From the NCBI GenBank assembly GCA_963839365.1, contig CAWIUT010000001.1, positions 1,550,001 through 1,614,000 of the forward strand: DNA of 64,000 nucleotides, in the 5' to 3' direction. The position numbers and the translations under genes are program-made. Shown here piece by piece: positions 29,024 through 36,635 of this stretch (positions within the stretch are counted from its first letter, which is position 1; each line of letters starts with the position of its first letter). The notes beneath the pieces are model-generated. The model was not told where the DNA came from and ran no database searches. It saw only the letters and a list, made by a program, of their open reading frames with translations. The DNA is from DASSKA01 sp963839365. Lineage in GTDB: Bacteria; Actinomycetota; Actinomycetes; Propionibacteriales; Nocardioidaceae.

Positions 29024-29698
29024 GTGCCCGACGCTGATTCCTCCCGCCGTGCGCCGTACGACCCGATGCCGCACGGGCCGGTCGAGGTCGGCGTCGGCCC
29101 CTGGGAGGGACCGTGGCCGGAGGGGGAGCAGTACGACGAGCGGCTGCTCGCCGAGGGGGACCGGCGCAACGTCGTGGACCGGTACCGCTACTGGTCCATG
29201 GAGGCGATCGTGGCCGACCTGGACCGCCACCGGCACGACTTCCACGTCGCGATCGAGAACTGGCAGCACGACTTCAACATCGGCACGATCGTGCGCACCG
29301 CGAACGCGTTCCTGGCCGAGGAGGTGCACATCGTCGGCAACCGGCGGTGGAACCGCCGCGGCGCCATGGTCACCGACCGCTACCAGCACATCCGGCACCA
29401 CCGGACCGTGCCCGACCTGGCCGCGTCGCTGCACGAGCAGGGCGTGAGGCTGCTCGGCATCGACAACCTGCCCGGCTCCCAGCCGCTGGAGACCCTGGAC
29501 CTGCCCCGTCGCTGCTGCCTGCTGTTCGGGCAGGAGGGACCGGGGCTGTCCGAGCAGGCGCGGAAGGCCTGCGACGGCACGTTCTCCATCGCGCAGTTCG
29601 GCTCGACCCGCTCGATCAACGCCTCGGCGGCGGCGGCGATCGCGATGCACACCTGGGTGCGCCAGCACGCCGACCTGTCTGCCCCCTGGCGCGGGTGA
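29024..29698 (+). CDS. SpoU/TrmH-family RNA 2'-O-ribose methyltransferase
   Basis: A 224-residue SPOUT-class methyltransferase with a trefoil-knot C-terminus. The three family motifs are visible: HDFNIGTIVRTANAF (motif 1), CCLLFGQEGPGLSEQA (motif 2) and FGSTRSINASAAAAI (motif 3). It methylates tRNA or rRNA ribose with S-adenosylmethionine; the exact nucleotide cannot be told. The start is GTG 29024. Its neighbours pyrE, dedA and fba are an order common in actinobacteria. Confidence 0.92.
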   Translation: MPDADSSRRAPYDPMPHGPVEVGVGPWEGPWPEGEQYDERLLAEGDRRNVVDRYRYWSMEAIVADLDRHRHDFHVAIENWQHDFNIGTIVRTANAFLAEEVHIVGNRRWNRRGAMVTDRYQHIRHHRTVPDLAASLHEQGVRLLGIDNLPGSQPLETLDLPRRCCLLFGQEGPGLSEQARKACDGTFSIAQFGSTRSINASAAAAIAMHTWVRQHADLSAPWRG

Positions 29699-29781
29699 AC
29701 CGAAGGGGGCACGTCGCTGTGGCCGCTCACCGAGCCCGGGCGCTCGCCGCGGTGGCACCTCAACCGTCCCCGGGGCGCCGC

Positions 29782-29787
29782 TAGGCT
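29782..29787 (+). promoter_or_regulatory. Candidate -10 box of fba
   Basis: TAGGCT, with a weak -35 (TCAACC) 16 bases upstream, predicts a start near 29794 and a leader of about 58 nt before fba. The 153 bases between the methyltransferase gene and fba show nothing else distinct. Confidence 0.3.
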
Positions 29788-29851
29788 GACGTCGCAGGCC
29801 TCACCCCGACGCCCACCTGACGACGCCTCACCTGACGGAGGAGACGAGACG

Positions 29852-30886
29852 ATGCCCATCGCGACGCCCGAGGTATACGCCGAGATGCTGGCCAAGGCCA
29901 AGCGCGAGTCCTTCGCCTACCCGGCCATCAACGTCAGCTCGTCCCAGACCCTGAACGCGGCCCTGAAGGGGTTCGCGGACGCCCAGAGCGACGGCATCAT
30001 CCAGGTCTCGACCGGTGGCGCGGAGTACCTGTCCGGTCCGAGCGTGAAGGACATGGTCACCGGCTCGGTGGCGTTCGCGGCCTACGCCCACGAGGTCGCC
30101 AAGAAGTACCCGGTGCACGTGGCCCTGCACACCGACCACTGCCCGAAGGACAAGCTCGACGGGTTCGTCCGGCCGCTGCTCGACCTGTCCCTCGAGCGGG
30201 TCAAGGCCGGGCAGGACCCGCTGTTCGGGTCGCACATGTGGGACGGCTCCGCCGTGCCCGTCGCCGAGAACCTGCAGATCGCCCAGGAGCTGCTCGAGAA
30301 GGCGGCCGCGGCCAACATCGTGCTCGAGATCGAGGTCGGCGTCGTGGGCGGCGAGGAGGACGGCATCGTCGGCGAGATCAACGAGAAGCTGTACTCCACC
30401 CCCGAGGACGCGATGGCCACGGTCGACGCGCTCGGCACCGGTGAGAGGGGCGTGTACATGACCGCGCTCACCTTCGGCAACGTGCACGGCTCCTACAAGC
30501 CGGGCCACGTGAAGCTCCGCCCGGAGATCCTCAAGAACGCCCAGGACGCGGTGACCGAGAAGCTCGGCCTGCCCGAGGGGTCCAAGCCGTTCAACCTGGT
30601 CTTCCACGGTGGGTCCGGCTCGCTGCCGGAGGAGATCACCGCGGCCGTCGACTACGGCGTGGTGAAGATGAACGTCGACACCGACACGCAGTACGCCTTC
30701 ACCCGCCAGGTCGCCGACCACATGCTCTCCCACTACGACGGCGTGCTCAAGATCGACGGTGAGGTCGGCGCCAAGAAGCTCTACGACCCGCGGGCGTGGG
30801 GCAAGGCCGCCGAGGCCGGCATGGCCGCCCGGGTGGTCACCGCGTGCGAGAACCTGCGCAGCGCGGGCACCTCTGTTTCGACCTGA
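29852..30886 (+). CDS. fba: Class II fructose-bisphosphate aldolase
   Basis: Zinc-dependent aldolase of glycolysis and gluconeogenesis: fructose-1,6-bisphosphate to glyceraldehyde-3-phosphate and dihydroxyacetone phosphate. The 344 residues carry the class II signatures HVALHTDHCPKDKL (metal His), LEIEVGVVGGEEDG, GNVHGSYKPGHVKL and LVFHGGSGS, and the KMNVDTDTQYAF block. GGAGGAGACGAG precedes ATG 29852. It is transcribed from its own promoter region and is followed after 24 bases by the DUF3151 gene. Confidence 0.98.
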   Translation: MPIATPEVYAEMLAKAKRESFAYPAINVSSSQTLNAALKGFADAQSDGIIQVSTGGAEYLSGPSVKDMVTGSVAFAAYAHEVAKKYPVHVALHTDHCPKDKLDGFVRPLLDLSLERVKAGQDPLFGSHMWDGSAVPVAENLQIAQELLEKAAAANIVLEIEVGVVGGEEDGIVGEINEKLYSTPEDAMATVDALGTGERGVYMTALTFGNVHGSYKPGHVKLRPEILKNAQDAVTEKLGLPEGSKPFNLVFHGGSGSLPEEITAAVDYGVVKMNVDTDTQYAFTRQVADHMLSHYDGVLKIDGEVGAKKLYDPRAWGKAAEAGMAARVVTACENLRSAGTSVST

Positions 30887-30904
30887 GCCGTCCGTGGGCA
30901 CAAT
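30877..30904 (+). promoter_or_regulatory. Promoter of a leaderless start (DUF3151 gene)
   Basis: TTCGAC at 30877-30882 and CACAAT at 30899-30904 are 16 bases apart, and the -10 box ends 6 nt before ATG 30911. The -35 box lies in the last codons of fba. Confidence 0.45.
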
Positions 30905-30910
30905 GGCCGC

Positions 30911-31336
30911 ATGACCCACGAGGACCTGCTTGCCGGACCGCCGCCCACCCTGCTGCCGCGCGATCCCGCGGCGAAAGCCCTCGTCGAGGGCACCGCTGCC
31001 GTGGACGTGGTGCGCGCCCACCCGGAGTCCCCGGTCGCCTGGGCCACGCTCGCCGAGCAGGCGCTCGACGGGCTCGAGCAGGGGCAGGGTGACGACGTGA
31101 CCGCCTACGCCTACGCGCGGGTCGGCTACCACCGCAGCCTGGACCTGCTGCGCCGCAACGGCTGGAAGGGCTACGGGCCGGTGCCCTGGCAGCACGAACC
31201 GAACCGGGGCTTCCTGCGTGCACTCGCCGCGCTGACCCGCACCGCCCGCCTGATCGGGGAGACCGAGGAGGCCCAGCGGTGCGAGGAGTTCCTGCGCGAC
31301 TCCAGCCAGGAGGGGTACGACGCGCTGCTCGGCTGA
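30911..31336 (+). CDS. DUF3151 family protein
   Basis: A 141-residue protein of an actinobacterial family of unknown function. It is mostly helical, and the segment YAYARVGYHRSLDLLRRNGWKGYGPVPWQHEPNRGFLRAL (split as YAYARVGYHRSLDLLRRNGW and KGYGPVPWQHEPNRGFL) is characteristic. No catalytic residues or membrane segments are evident. The family usually sits beside fba or purA in actinobacteria, as here, which suggests a housekeeping role; this is inference. Confidence 0.85.
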   Translation: MTHEDLLAGPPPTLLPRDPAAKALVEGTAAVDVVRAHPESPVAWATLAEQALDGLEQGQGDDVTAYAYARVGYHRSLDLLRRNGWKGYGPVPWQHEPNRGFLRALAALTRTARLIGETEEAQRCEEFLRDSSQEGYDALLG

Positions 31337-31446
31337 TCCTTCTGCGCGGCTGGCACCGGCCGGGCCCTCGCCCCGTCGTGGCGCTGTTTGCGCCGCAGGG
31401 GGGCGGGTACCGCGGCGCCATGACCGAGCTACAGGAGCGCACCGCC

Positions 31447-31665
31447 ATGACTCAGAACGGAAAGCCGGAGGTCGAGACCGACTTCGACGAGATCAAGCGC
31501 GAAGCAGCCGACGAGGAGCAGGGCGAGCAAGGGACCCGCGCTGGGGACGCCTCTGACACGTCGCTTCCGGGCATGGACTACCGCACCCAGGAGTGGGGCC
31601 CGGCGGCCTCGGCGGAGGACTACGACCCCTTCGACGTCGATCCCGAGGATGTCGACGACAAGTAG
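31447..31665 (+). CDS. Small acidic protein of unknown function
   Basis: A 72-residue, strongly acidic protein ending in DYDPFDVDPEDVDDK. AGGAG ten bases upstream supports ATG 31447; an in-frame ATG at 31420 adds nine residues. It has no Cys and no membrane segment and is probably disordered. No family is recognised. It is followed by a strong hairpin terminator. Confidence 0.6.
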   Translation: MTQNGKPEVETDFDEIKREAADEEQGEQGTRAGDASDTSLPGMDYRTQEWGPAASAEDYDPFDVDPEDVDDK

Positions 31666-31730
31666 GCCGGCCAGCAGTACCCCCACGCGCACCCTGCGGC
31701 GGGGCCGGGCAGGCGCAGCGCCGGAAAGGC

Positions 31731-31770
31731 GGAGCGCCGGAATCGTCCCCTGCTGCGATTCCGGCGCTCC
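31731..31770 (+). terminator. Strong intrinsic terminator hairpin
   Basis: A perfect 15-bp stem (GGAGCGCCGGAATCG pairing with CGATTCCGGCGCTCC) closes a 10-base loop (31746-31755). No U tract follows, which is common for actinobacterial terminators. It separates the fba/DUF3151/acidic-protein stretch from the next regulator. Confidence 0.8.
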
Positions 31771-31808
31771 GACGTGAGTCCAGAATGACAAAGCCGGGGG
31801 CCGCATGG

Positions 31809-31838
31809 TTGGCCTATCCCTGTCAGTGACACTATCCT
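31809..31838 (+). promoter_or_regulatory. Promoter of a leaderless start (TrmB/LuxR regulator)
   Basis: TTGGCC at 31809-31814 and TATCCT at 31833-31838 are 18 bases apart, and the -10 box ends 6 nt before ATG 31845. Confidence 0.5.
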
Positions 31839-31844
31839 GCCACG

Positions 31845-32828
31845 ATGGTGCACCAGACGACCCCGGCGCTGGCAGTGCTCGGCATCGACGCCGCCGAGGA
31901 GCAGCTGTACCGGATGGCGCTGCGCAACCCGGGGGCCAGCCCCCCTTTGCTCGCCGAGAAGCTCGAACGGCCGACCGCTCAGGTGGTCGCCGCGCTGGCC
32001 AAGCTGGACTCGCTGGGACTGCTGCACCTCGGTGACGACGACCAGGTGCGCACCCTCTCGCCTGACCAGGCCGTCGAGCGGCTGATCGACACCGAGGCCC
32101 GTCGGCTCCAGGTGGTCGCGGAGCAGCTGGACTCGGTGCGGGCGACGTTGCCTTCGCTGATGGCCGAGCACTGGGCCGCCCAGACGCCTCGTGGCGCGCC
32201 GGTGACGGTGGAGACGGTCGAGGGCGGTGACGTGCCGACGATGATCCGCGGCCTGTCCGCCAGCTCGGAGGGCGACCTGCTGTGGCTGCGCCCTGACCAG
32301 TGGCGGTTCTCCTCCGGGGCGGAGGTCGACTCCTGGGTCAAGCGGCTGATGGCCTCCGGACGCCGGTCGCGGGCGATCTACCCCGCCCGGGTGTTCGAGG
32401 AGGCCCCGGACATGGTGCGCTCGCGGGCCCGAGCCGGCGAGCACGTGCGGGTGCTCGCCGAGGTGCCGTCCCGGTTGGCGATCCTCGGGACCAGCGCGGC
32501 TCTCGTCCCCGAGGTGTGGGGCAGGAACACCGGGCGGCGGCTGGTCGTCCGCCAGCCGGCGATGATCGCCGTGCTCGCCCTGCTGTTCGAGAACCTGTGG
32601 GAGCGGGCGATGGCGATCCCGGGCCTGGAAGCGGACGGCGACCGCGCCAGCGACCGGCGGCTGCTGCTGGACCAGCTCGCGAACGGCGCCAAGGACGAGC
32701 AGATCGCCCGCGCTCTCGGACTCAGCCTCCGCACGGTGCGCCGGCGGGTGGCCGACATCCTCGCCGAGCTCGGGGTGAGCTCCCGGTTCCAGGCCGGGGT
32801 GGAGGCGGTACGCCGTGGCTGGCTCTGA
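31845..32828 (+). CDS. Transcriptional regulator with TrmB-like N-terminus and LuxR-type C-terminus
   Basis: A 327-residue protein with a TrmB-like winged helix (about residues 10-75, YRMALRNPGASPPLLAEKLE through LAKLDSLGLL), a helical linker, a phospholipase D-like or ligand-sensing middle (LLWLRPDQWRF and on), and a C-terminal LuxR helix-turn-helix (about 265-325, LLLDQLANGAKDEQIARALG and LSLRTVRRRVADILAELGV). Such hybrid regulators are frequent in actinobacteria, and the ligand is generally unknown. It converges on the lipid kinase gene, with a 12-bp palindrome (GCTCAGCTGAGC, 32836-32847) between the stops. Confidence 0.85.
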   Translation: MVHQTTPALAVLGIDAAEEQLYRMALRNPGASPPLLAEKLERPTAQVVAALAKLDSLGLLHLGDDDQVRTLSPDQAVERLIDTEARRLQVVAEQLDSVRATLPSLMAEHWAAQTPRGAPVTVETVEGGDVPTMIRGLSASSEGDLLWLRPDQWRFSSGAEVDSWVKRLMASGRRSRAIYPARVFEEAPDMVRSRARAGEHVRVLAEVPSRLAILGTSAALVPEVWGRNTGRRLVVRQPAMIAVLALLFENLWERAMAIPGLEADGDRASDRRLLLDQLANGAKDEQIARALGLSLRTVRRRVADILAELGVSSRFQAGVEAVRRGWL

Positions 32829-32835
32829 CCGGCCG

Positions 32836-32847
32836 GCTCAGCTGAGC
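32836..32847. terminator. Short palindrome between convergent stops
   Basis: GCTCAGCTGAGC is a perfect 12-bp palindrome lying between the TGA of the regulator and the TAG of the opposing lipid kinase. It could form a minimal hairpin on both transcripts, but the stem is short and a loop must break it. Confidence 0.3.
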
Positions 32848-32848
32848 G

Positions 32849-33727
32849 CTAGGGGAGGGACAGCGAGAACGCGGCGGGCTCGAGGTGCCAGGTCCGGTTG
32901 CGCTCCGGTCCGAACAGCTCGCCGTCGGCGACGCAGTAGAACCCTTGACCGGCGACCGTGACCGAGGAGCCGCGCACGTAGGTGACGTCGGTGCGCTCCG
33001 GGTGCCGGCCCTGACGCAGCTTGGCGGCGTACCCGATCCGCGCCGGCAGCCCGACCGCGTAGGACACCATCACGTCCATCTTCCCGTCGCGCGGGTGCGC
33101 CTCCGGGGTGAGATCGGTGCCGCCGCCCACCTTGGCGCCGTTGCCGATCGCCACCTGCAGCACCCGGCGGTCCAGGTCGGTGACCACCGCGCCGTCCACC
33201 TCGACGCGCAGCCGCACGAACGGCGGGTTCACCGCGGCGGTCATCGCGCCGACCAGGTAGCCGGCCTTGCCGAGCTTCTGCTTCCACCGCCCGGCGTTCC
33301 GGTTCGCCTCGGCGCCGACGCCGGCGTGCACGTTGTTGACCACGATCTCGCCGAGGCAGTCCACGATCAGGTCCATCTCACGGGTCTTGCCGTCCAGCAC
33401 CACCCTCGCCGCCTCCTCGGGGTCGAGCGGGATCCCCGCGCCGCGCGCGAAGTCGTTCCCGGTGCCCAGTGGCAGCAGCCCGAGCGGGGTCTCGCCGAGC
33501 TCGTGGCGCCGGTGCAGGGCGGCGACCACCGCGTGCAGCGTGCCGTCGCCGCCGGCGACCACGACGCGGCGCCCGCCGCGCCGGTGCAGCACCCCGTCCA
33601 GCTCGCCCTGCGCGCCGGTGTGGGCGATCTCCACGTCCCCGCCGCTGCGCAGCACCGCGAGGGCGCGCTCGAGGTCCTCCTGGGTGCCGCCGGCCTCGGC
33701 GTTGGTGATCAGCAGCAGTGGTTCCAC
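32849..33727 (-). CDS. Diacylglycerol/lipid kinase family protein
   Basis: A 292-residue DAGK-catalytic-domain protein that phosphorylates a lipid alcohol such as diacylglycerol, using ATP. The nucleotide-binding GGDGTLHAVV and the LPLGTGNDFARG signature lie in the N-terminal half (about 55-90), and the C-terminal beta sandwich includes VAIGNGAKVGGGTDLTP and DGELFG. The start is GTG 33727, with TAGGGT seven bases upstream on the minus strand. It is divergent from purA. Confidence 0.93.
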   Translation of the reverse strand: MEPLLLITNAEAGGTQEDLERALAVLRSGGDVEIAHTGAQGELDGVLHRRGGRRVVVAGGDGTLHAVVAALHRRHELGETPLGLLPLGTGNDFARGAGIPLDPEEAARVVLDGKTREMDLIVDCLGEIVVNNVHAGVGAEANRNAGRWKQKLGKAGYLVGAMTAAVNPPFVRLRVEVDGAVVTDLDRRVLQVAIGNGAKVGGGTDLTPEAHPRDGKMDVMVSYAVGLPARIGYAAKLRQGRHPERTDVTYVRGSSVTVAGQGFYCVADGELFGPERNRTWHLEPAAFSLSLP

Positions 33728-33734
33728 GGGTCGG

Positions 33735-33740
33735 ACCCTA
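33735..33740 (-). promoter_or_regulatory. -10 box of a leaderless start (lipid kinase)
   Basis: TAGGGT on the minus strand ends 7 nt before GTG 33727. The rest of the 162-base divergent region before purA contains TTTGATAACG at 33771-33780, a possible -10 region for purA. Confidence 0.45.
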
Positions 33741-33889
33741 CATCGGCGCACGGTGGTGCCGGCATCGCGCTTTGATAACGTGTGGCCGCAGGGCCCCGGT
33801 GCTGTTGCGCGCCGGGTTTTGTGTTGTGTGGGCGCGTGAGGCCCTGGCCCGGGGCGTGCCTGTCCGACCGCCACCGAGAGGGGTGCGTG

Positions 33890-35170
33890 ATGCCCGCAGT
33901 CGTGATCCTCGGCGCCCAGTGGGGTGACGAGGGCAAGGGCAAGGCGACCGACCAGCTCGGCGCCGGCATCGATTATTGCGTCCGCACTTCCGGAGGCAAC
34001 AATGCCGGACACACGGTCGTGGTGGACGGCGAGAAGTTCGACACCCACCTGCTGCCCACCGGGGTGCTCACCCCCGGCTGCACGCCGGTGATCGCGAACG
34101 GCGTGGTCGTCGACCTCGCCGCCCTGTTCGAGGAGATCGACCGGTTCGCCTCCCGCGGAGTGGACGTGTCCCGGTTGGTGGTCTCCGCCAACGCGCACCT
34201 GATTACGCCGTACCACACCGCGCTGGACAAGGTCACCGAGCGGTTCCTCGGCAAGAACATGATCGGCACGACCGGCCGCGGCATCGGTCCGACGTACGCG
34301 GACAAGATCAGCCGCTCCGGGATCCGGGTCGCCGACCTGTTCGACGAGGGCATCCTGCGGCAGAAGGTGGAGGCCGCGCTCGACCTGAAGAACCAGATCC
34401 TGGTCAAGGTCTACAACCGGCGCGCCATCGAGCCCGACCAGGTGGTCGAGGAGCTGCTGTCCTACGCCGACCGGCTGCGCCCGATGGTCGCCGACACCAG
34501 CCTGCTGCTGAACCGGGCCCTCGACGACGGCAGGACCGTGCTGTTCGAGGGCGCGCAGGCCACCATGCTCGACGTGGACCACGGCACGTACCCGTTCGTC
34601 ACCTCGTCCTCGCCGGTCGCCGGCGGGGTGTGCACCGGCGCGGGCATCGGGCCGAACCGGATCGACCGGGTCATCGGCGTGGTCAAGGCCTACACCACCC
34701 GGGTCGGCTCCGGCCCGTTCCCCACCGAGCTGCTCGACGAGGACGGGGAGCGGCTGCGCACCATCGGGGGCGAGTTCGGGGTCACCACCGGCCGGCCGCG
34801 GCGGTGCGGGTGGTACGACGCGGTGGTGGCCCGCTACGCGGCCCGGGTGAACGGACTGACCGAGTTCTGCCTGACCAAGCTCGACGTGCTCGGCGAGTGG
34901 GAGAGGATCCCGGTGTGCGTCGGCTACGAGGTCGACGGCGTGCGGCAGGACGAGATGCCGATGACCCAGTCGGAGTTCCACCACGCCAAGCCGGTCTATG
35001 AGTTCCTCGACGGGTGGAAGGAGGACATCTCCGGCTGCCGCACCTTCGACGAACTGCCCACCAACGCACGGCGCTACGTGCGTGCGCTGGAGGAGATGTC
35101 CGGCGCCCCGTTCTGGGCGATCGGGGTCGGCCCGGGCCGGGAGCAGACCGTCGTGCTCCGGGAGGGCTGA
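33890..35170 (+). CDS. purA: Adenylosuccinate synthetase
   Basis: GTP-dependent condensation of IMP with aspartate to adenylosuccinate, the first step from IMP to AMP. The 426 residues begin with the P-loop block ILGAQWGDEGKGKATDQLG. They also contain TTGRGIGPTYADKISRSGIR (IMP site), FEGAQATMLDVDHGTYPFVT and the C-terminal VGPGREQTVV. ATG 33890 follows GAGAGGGG. It is probably the first gene of purA-purD-purB; purD starts 63 bases downstream. PurB, encoded 1.5 kb downstream, acts on its product. Confidence 0.98.
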   Translation: MPAVVILGAQWGDEGKGKATDQLGAGIDYCVRTSGGNNAGHTVVVDGEKFDTHLLPTGVLTPGCTPVIANGVVVDLAALFEEIDRFASRGVDVSRLVVSANAHLITPYHTALDKVTERFLGKNMIGTTGRGIGPTYADKISRSGIRVADLFDEGILRQKVEAALDLKNQILVKVYNRRAIEPDQVVEELLSYADRLRPMVADTSLLLNRALDDGRTVLFEGAQATMLDVDHGTYPFVTSSSPVAGGVCTGAGIGPNRIDRVIGVVKAYTTRVGSGPFPTELLDEDGERLRTIGGEFGVTTGRPRRCGWYDAVVARYAARVNGLTEFCLTKLDVLGEWERIPVCVGYEVDGVRQDEMPMTQSEFHHAKPVYEFLDGWKEDISGCRTFDELPTNARRYVRALEEMSGAPFWAIGVGPGREQTVVLREG

Positions 35171-35180
35171 GGACCCGCCG

Positions 35181-35237
35181 ATGACCCACCCCAGCACGCT
35201 GCCCGCTCCGCTCCCGCCGCGCCGGGGGGACCGATGA
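35181..35237 (+). CDS. Possible 18-residue ORF between purA and purD
   Basis: MTHPSTLPAPLPPRRGDR starts 10 bases after the purA stop, with GAGG upstream, and its TGA overlaps the purD ATG (ATGA). It could couple purD translation to purA. It is short and Pro-rich and may be chance. Confidence 0.25.
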   Translation: MTHPSTLPAPLPPRRGDR

Positions 35238-36505
35238 AGGTCCTCGTCCTGGGAAGCGGGGGCCGTGAGCATGCGCTCGCCCTGGCCCTGGCCCGCGACC
35301 CGGAGGTGTCCGAGGTGCACGCCGCGCCCGGCAACCCGGGCATCGCCGAGGTCGCCACCGTGCACGGGGGCGCCACCGGGGTCGATATCGGGGACGGAGA
35401 GGCGGTCGCCGACCTCGCAGCCGGGCTCGGCGTGGACCTGGTGGTGGTCGGGCCGGAGGCGCCGCTGGTGGCCGGGGTGGCCGACGCGGTGCGTGCCAAG
35501 GGCCTGCGCTGCTTCGGTCCGTCGAAGGAGGCGGCCCGGCTGGAGGCGTCCAAGGCGTTCGCCAAGCAGGTGATGGCCGACGCCGGCGTGCCCACCGCCC
35601 GGGCGCTGGTGTGCGGCACCGCCGAGGAGGTGGCCGCCGCCCTCGACGCGCTCGGCGCCCCTTACGTGGTCAAGGCGGACGGGCTGGCCGCCGGCAAGGG
35701 CGTGGTGGTCACCTCCGACCGCGACGAGGCGCTGGCGCACGCGGCCGCCTGTGACCGGGTGGTGGTCGAGGAGTACCTCGACGGCCCCGAGGTCTCGCTC
35801 TTCGCGCTCACCGACGGCCGCACCGTCGTACCCCTCCTGCCCGCCCAGGACTTCAAGCGGGTCGGCGACGGCGACGCCGGGCCGAACACCGGCGGCATGG
35901 GCGCCTACGCGCCGCTGCCCTGGGCGCCCGAGGACCTGGTCGGCGAGGTGCTGGAGCGGGTGCTGCAGCCGACGGTCGCGGAGATGGGTCGCCGCGGCAC
36001 GCCGTTCGCCGGACTGCTCTACGCCGGGCTGGCGCTGACCGCCAACGGCCTGCGGGTCGTGGAGTTCAACGCCCGGTTCGGCGACCCGGAGACCCAGCCG
36101 CTGCTCGCGCTGCTGGCCACCCCGCTCGGCGGGCTGCTCGCGGCCGCGGCGGAGGGCCGGCTGCACGAGACGGAGCCGCCGCGGTGGCATGACGGCGCCG
36201 CAGTGGCGGTGGTGCTGTCCGCCGCCGGCTACCCCGGCACCCCGCGCAAGGGCGACCTGGTCGAGGGGGTGTCCGCCGCCGGGCGGCTCGACGGGGTGAG
36301 CGTGCTGCAGGCCGGCACCGCCCTGGACGAGGACGGGCGGCTGCGCACCGCGGGCGGCCGGGTGCTCGCGGTGACCGCCACCGGCGCGAGCGTCGCCGAG
36401 GCCCGCGACCGCGCCTACCAGGGGGTCGGGTGCATCCGGATCGAGGGCGCCCACCACCGCACCGACATCGCCGCCGGAGTGGGTGCCGAGGAGCGAACGA
36501 AGTGA
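35234..36505 (+). CDS. purD: Phosphoribosylamine-glycine ligase (GAR synthetase)
   Basis: ATP-grasp enzyme joining phosphoribosylamine and glycine to GAR, step two of purine synthesis. The 423 residues show the N-terminal MKVLVLGSGGREHALALAL, the ATP-grasp core (VVKADGLAAGKGVVV, DFKRVGDGDAGPNTGGMGAY) and FNARFGDPETQPLL. GGGGGGAC sits before ATG 35234. The 130 bases to purB hold two palindromic repeat copies, so purB may be partly uncoupled from purD. Confidence 0.98.
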   Translation: MKVLVLGSGGREHALALALARDPEVSEVHAAPGNPGIAEVATVHGGATGVDIGDGEAVADLAAGLGVDLVVVGPEAPLVAGVADAVRAKGLRCFGPSKEAARLEASKAFAKQVMADAGVPTARALVCGTAEEVAAALDALGAPYVVKADGLAAGKGVVVTSDRDEALAHAAACDRVVVEEYLDGPEVSLFALTDGRTVVPLLPAQDFKRVGDGDAGPNTGGMGAYAPLPWAPEDLVGEVLERVLQPTVAEMGRRGTPFAGLLYAGLALTANGLRVVEFNARFGDPETQPLLALLATPLGGLLAAAAEGRLHETEPPRWHDGAAVAVVLSAAGYPGTPRKGDLVEGVSAAGRLDGVSVLQAGTALDEDGRLRTAGGRVLAVTATGASVAEARDRAYQGVGCIRIEGAHHRTDIAAGVGAEERTK

Positions 36506-36522
36506 TGCGGTGCGCGGGCAGC

Positions 36523-36602
36523 GTCGTCGCACATGCGACGTCGTGGCCCCTGAATGGGGTGTCGGAGGGGCCACCTCGATGCACGTGCGACCTTGTGGCC
36601 CC
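36523..36602. repeat. Two copies of the palindromic intergenic repeat
   Basis: Copy 1 (about 36523-36551) has the dyad GTCGCA-CA-TGCGAC and ends in GTGGCCCCT. Copy 2 (36567-36602) is the best preserved: GGGGCCAC, six bases, the palindrome GCACGTGC, six bases, then GTGGCCCC. Related copies lie at 9650-9738. They could act as a REP-like hairpin between purD and purB. Confidence 0.7.
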
Positions 36603-36635
36603 GGCCCCGAGCCAGTTCGAGCCAGGAGCGAAGCC

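Noticed and set aside
29704..29730. Weak similarity to the palindromic repeat (GGGGGCACGTCGCTGTGGCC)
   Set aside because: Arms do not pair and the centre is incomplete; too degenerate to count as a copy.
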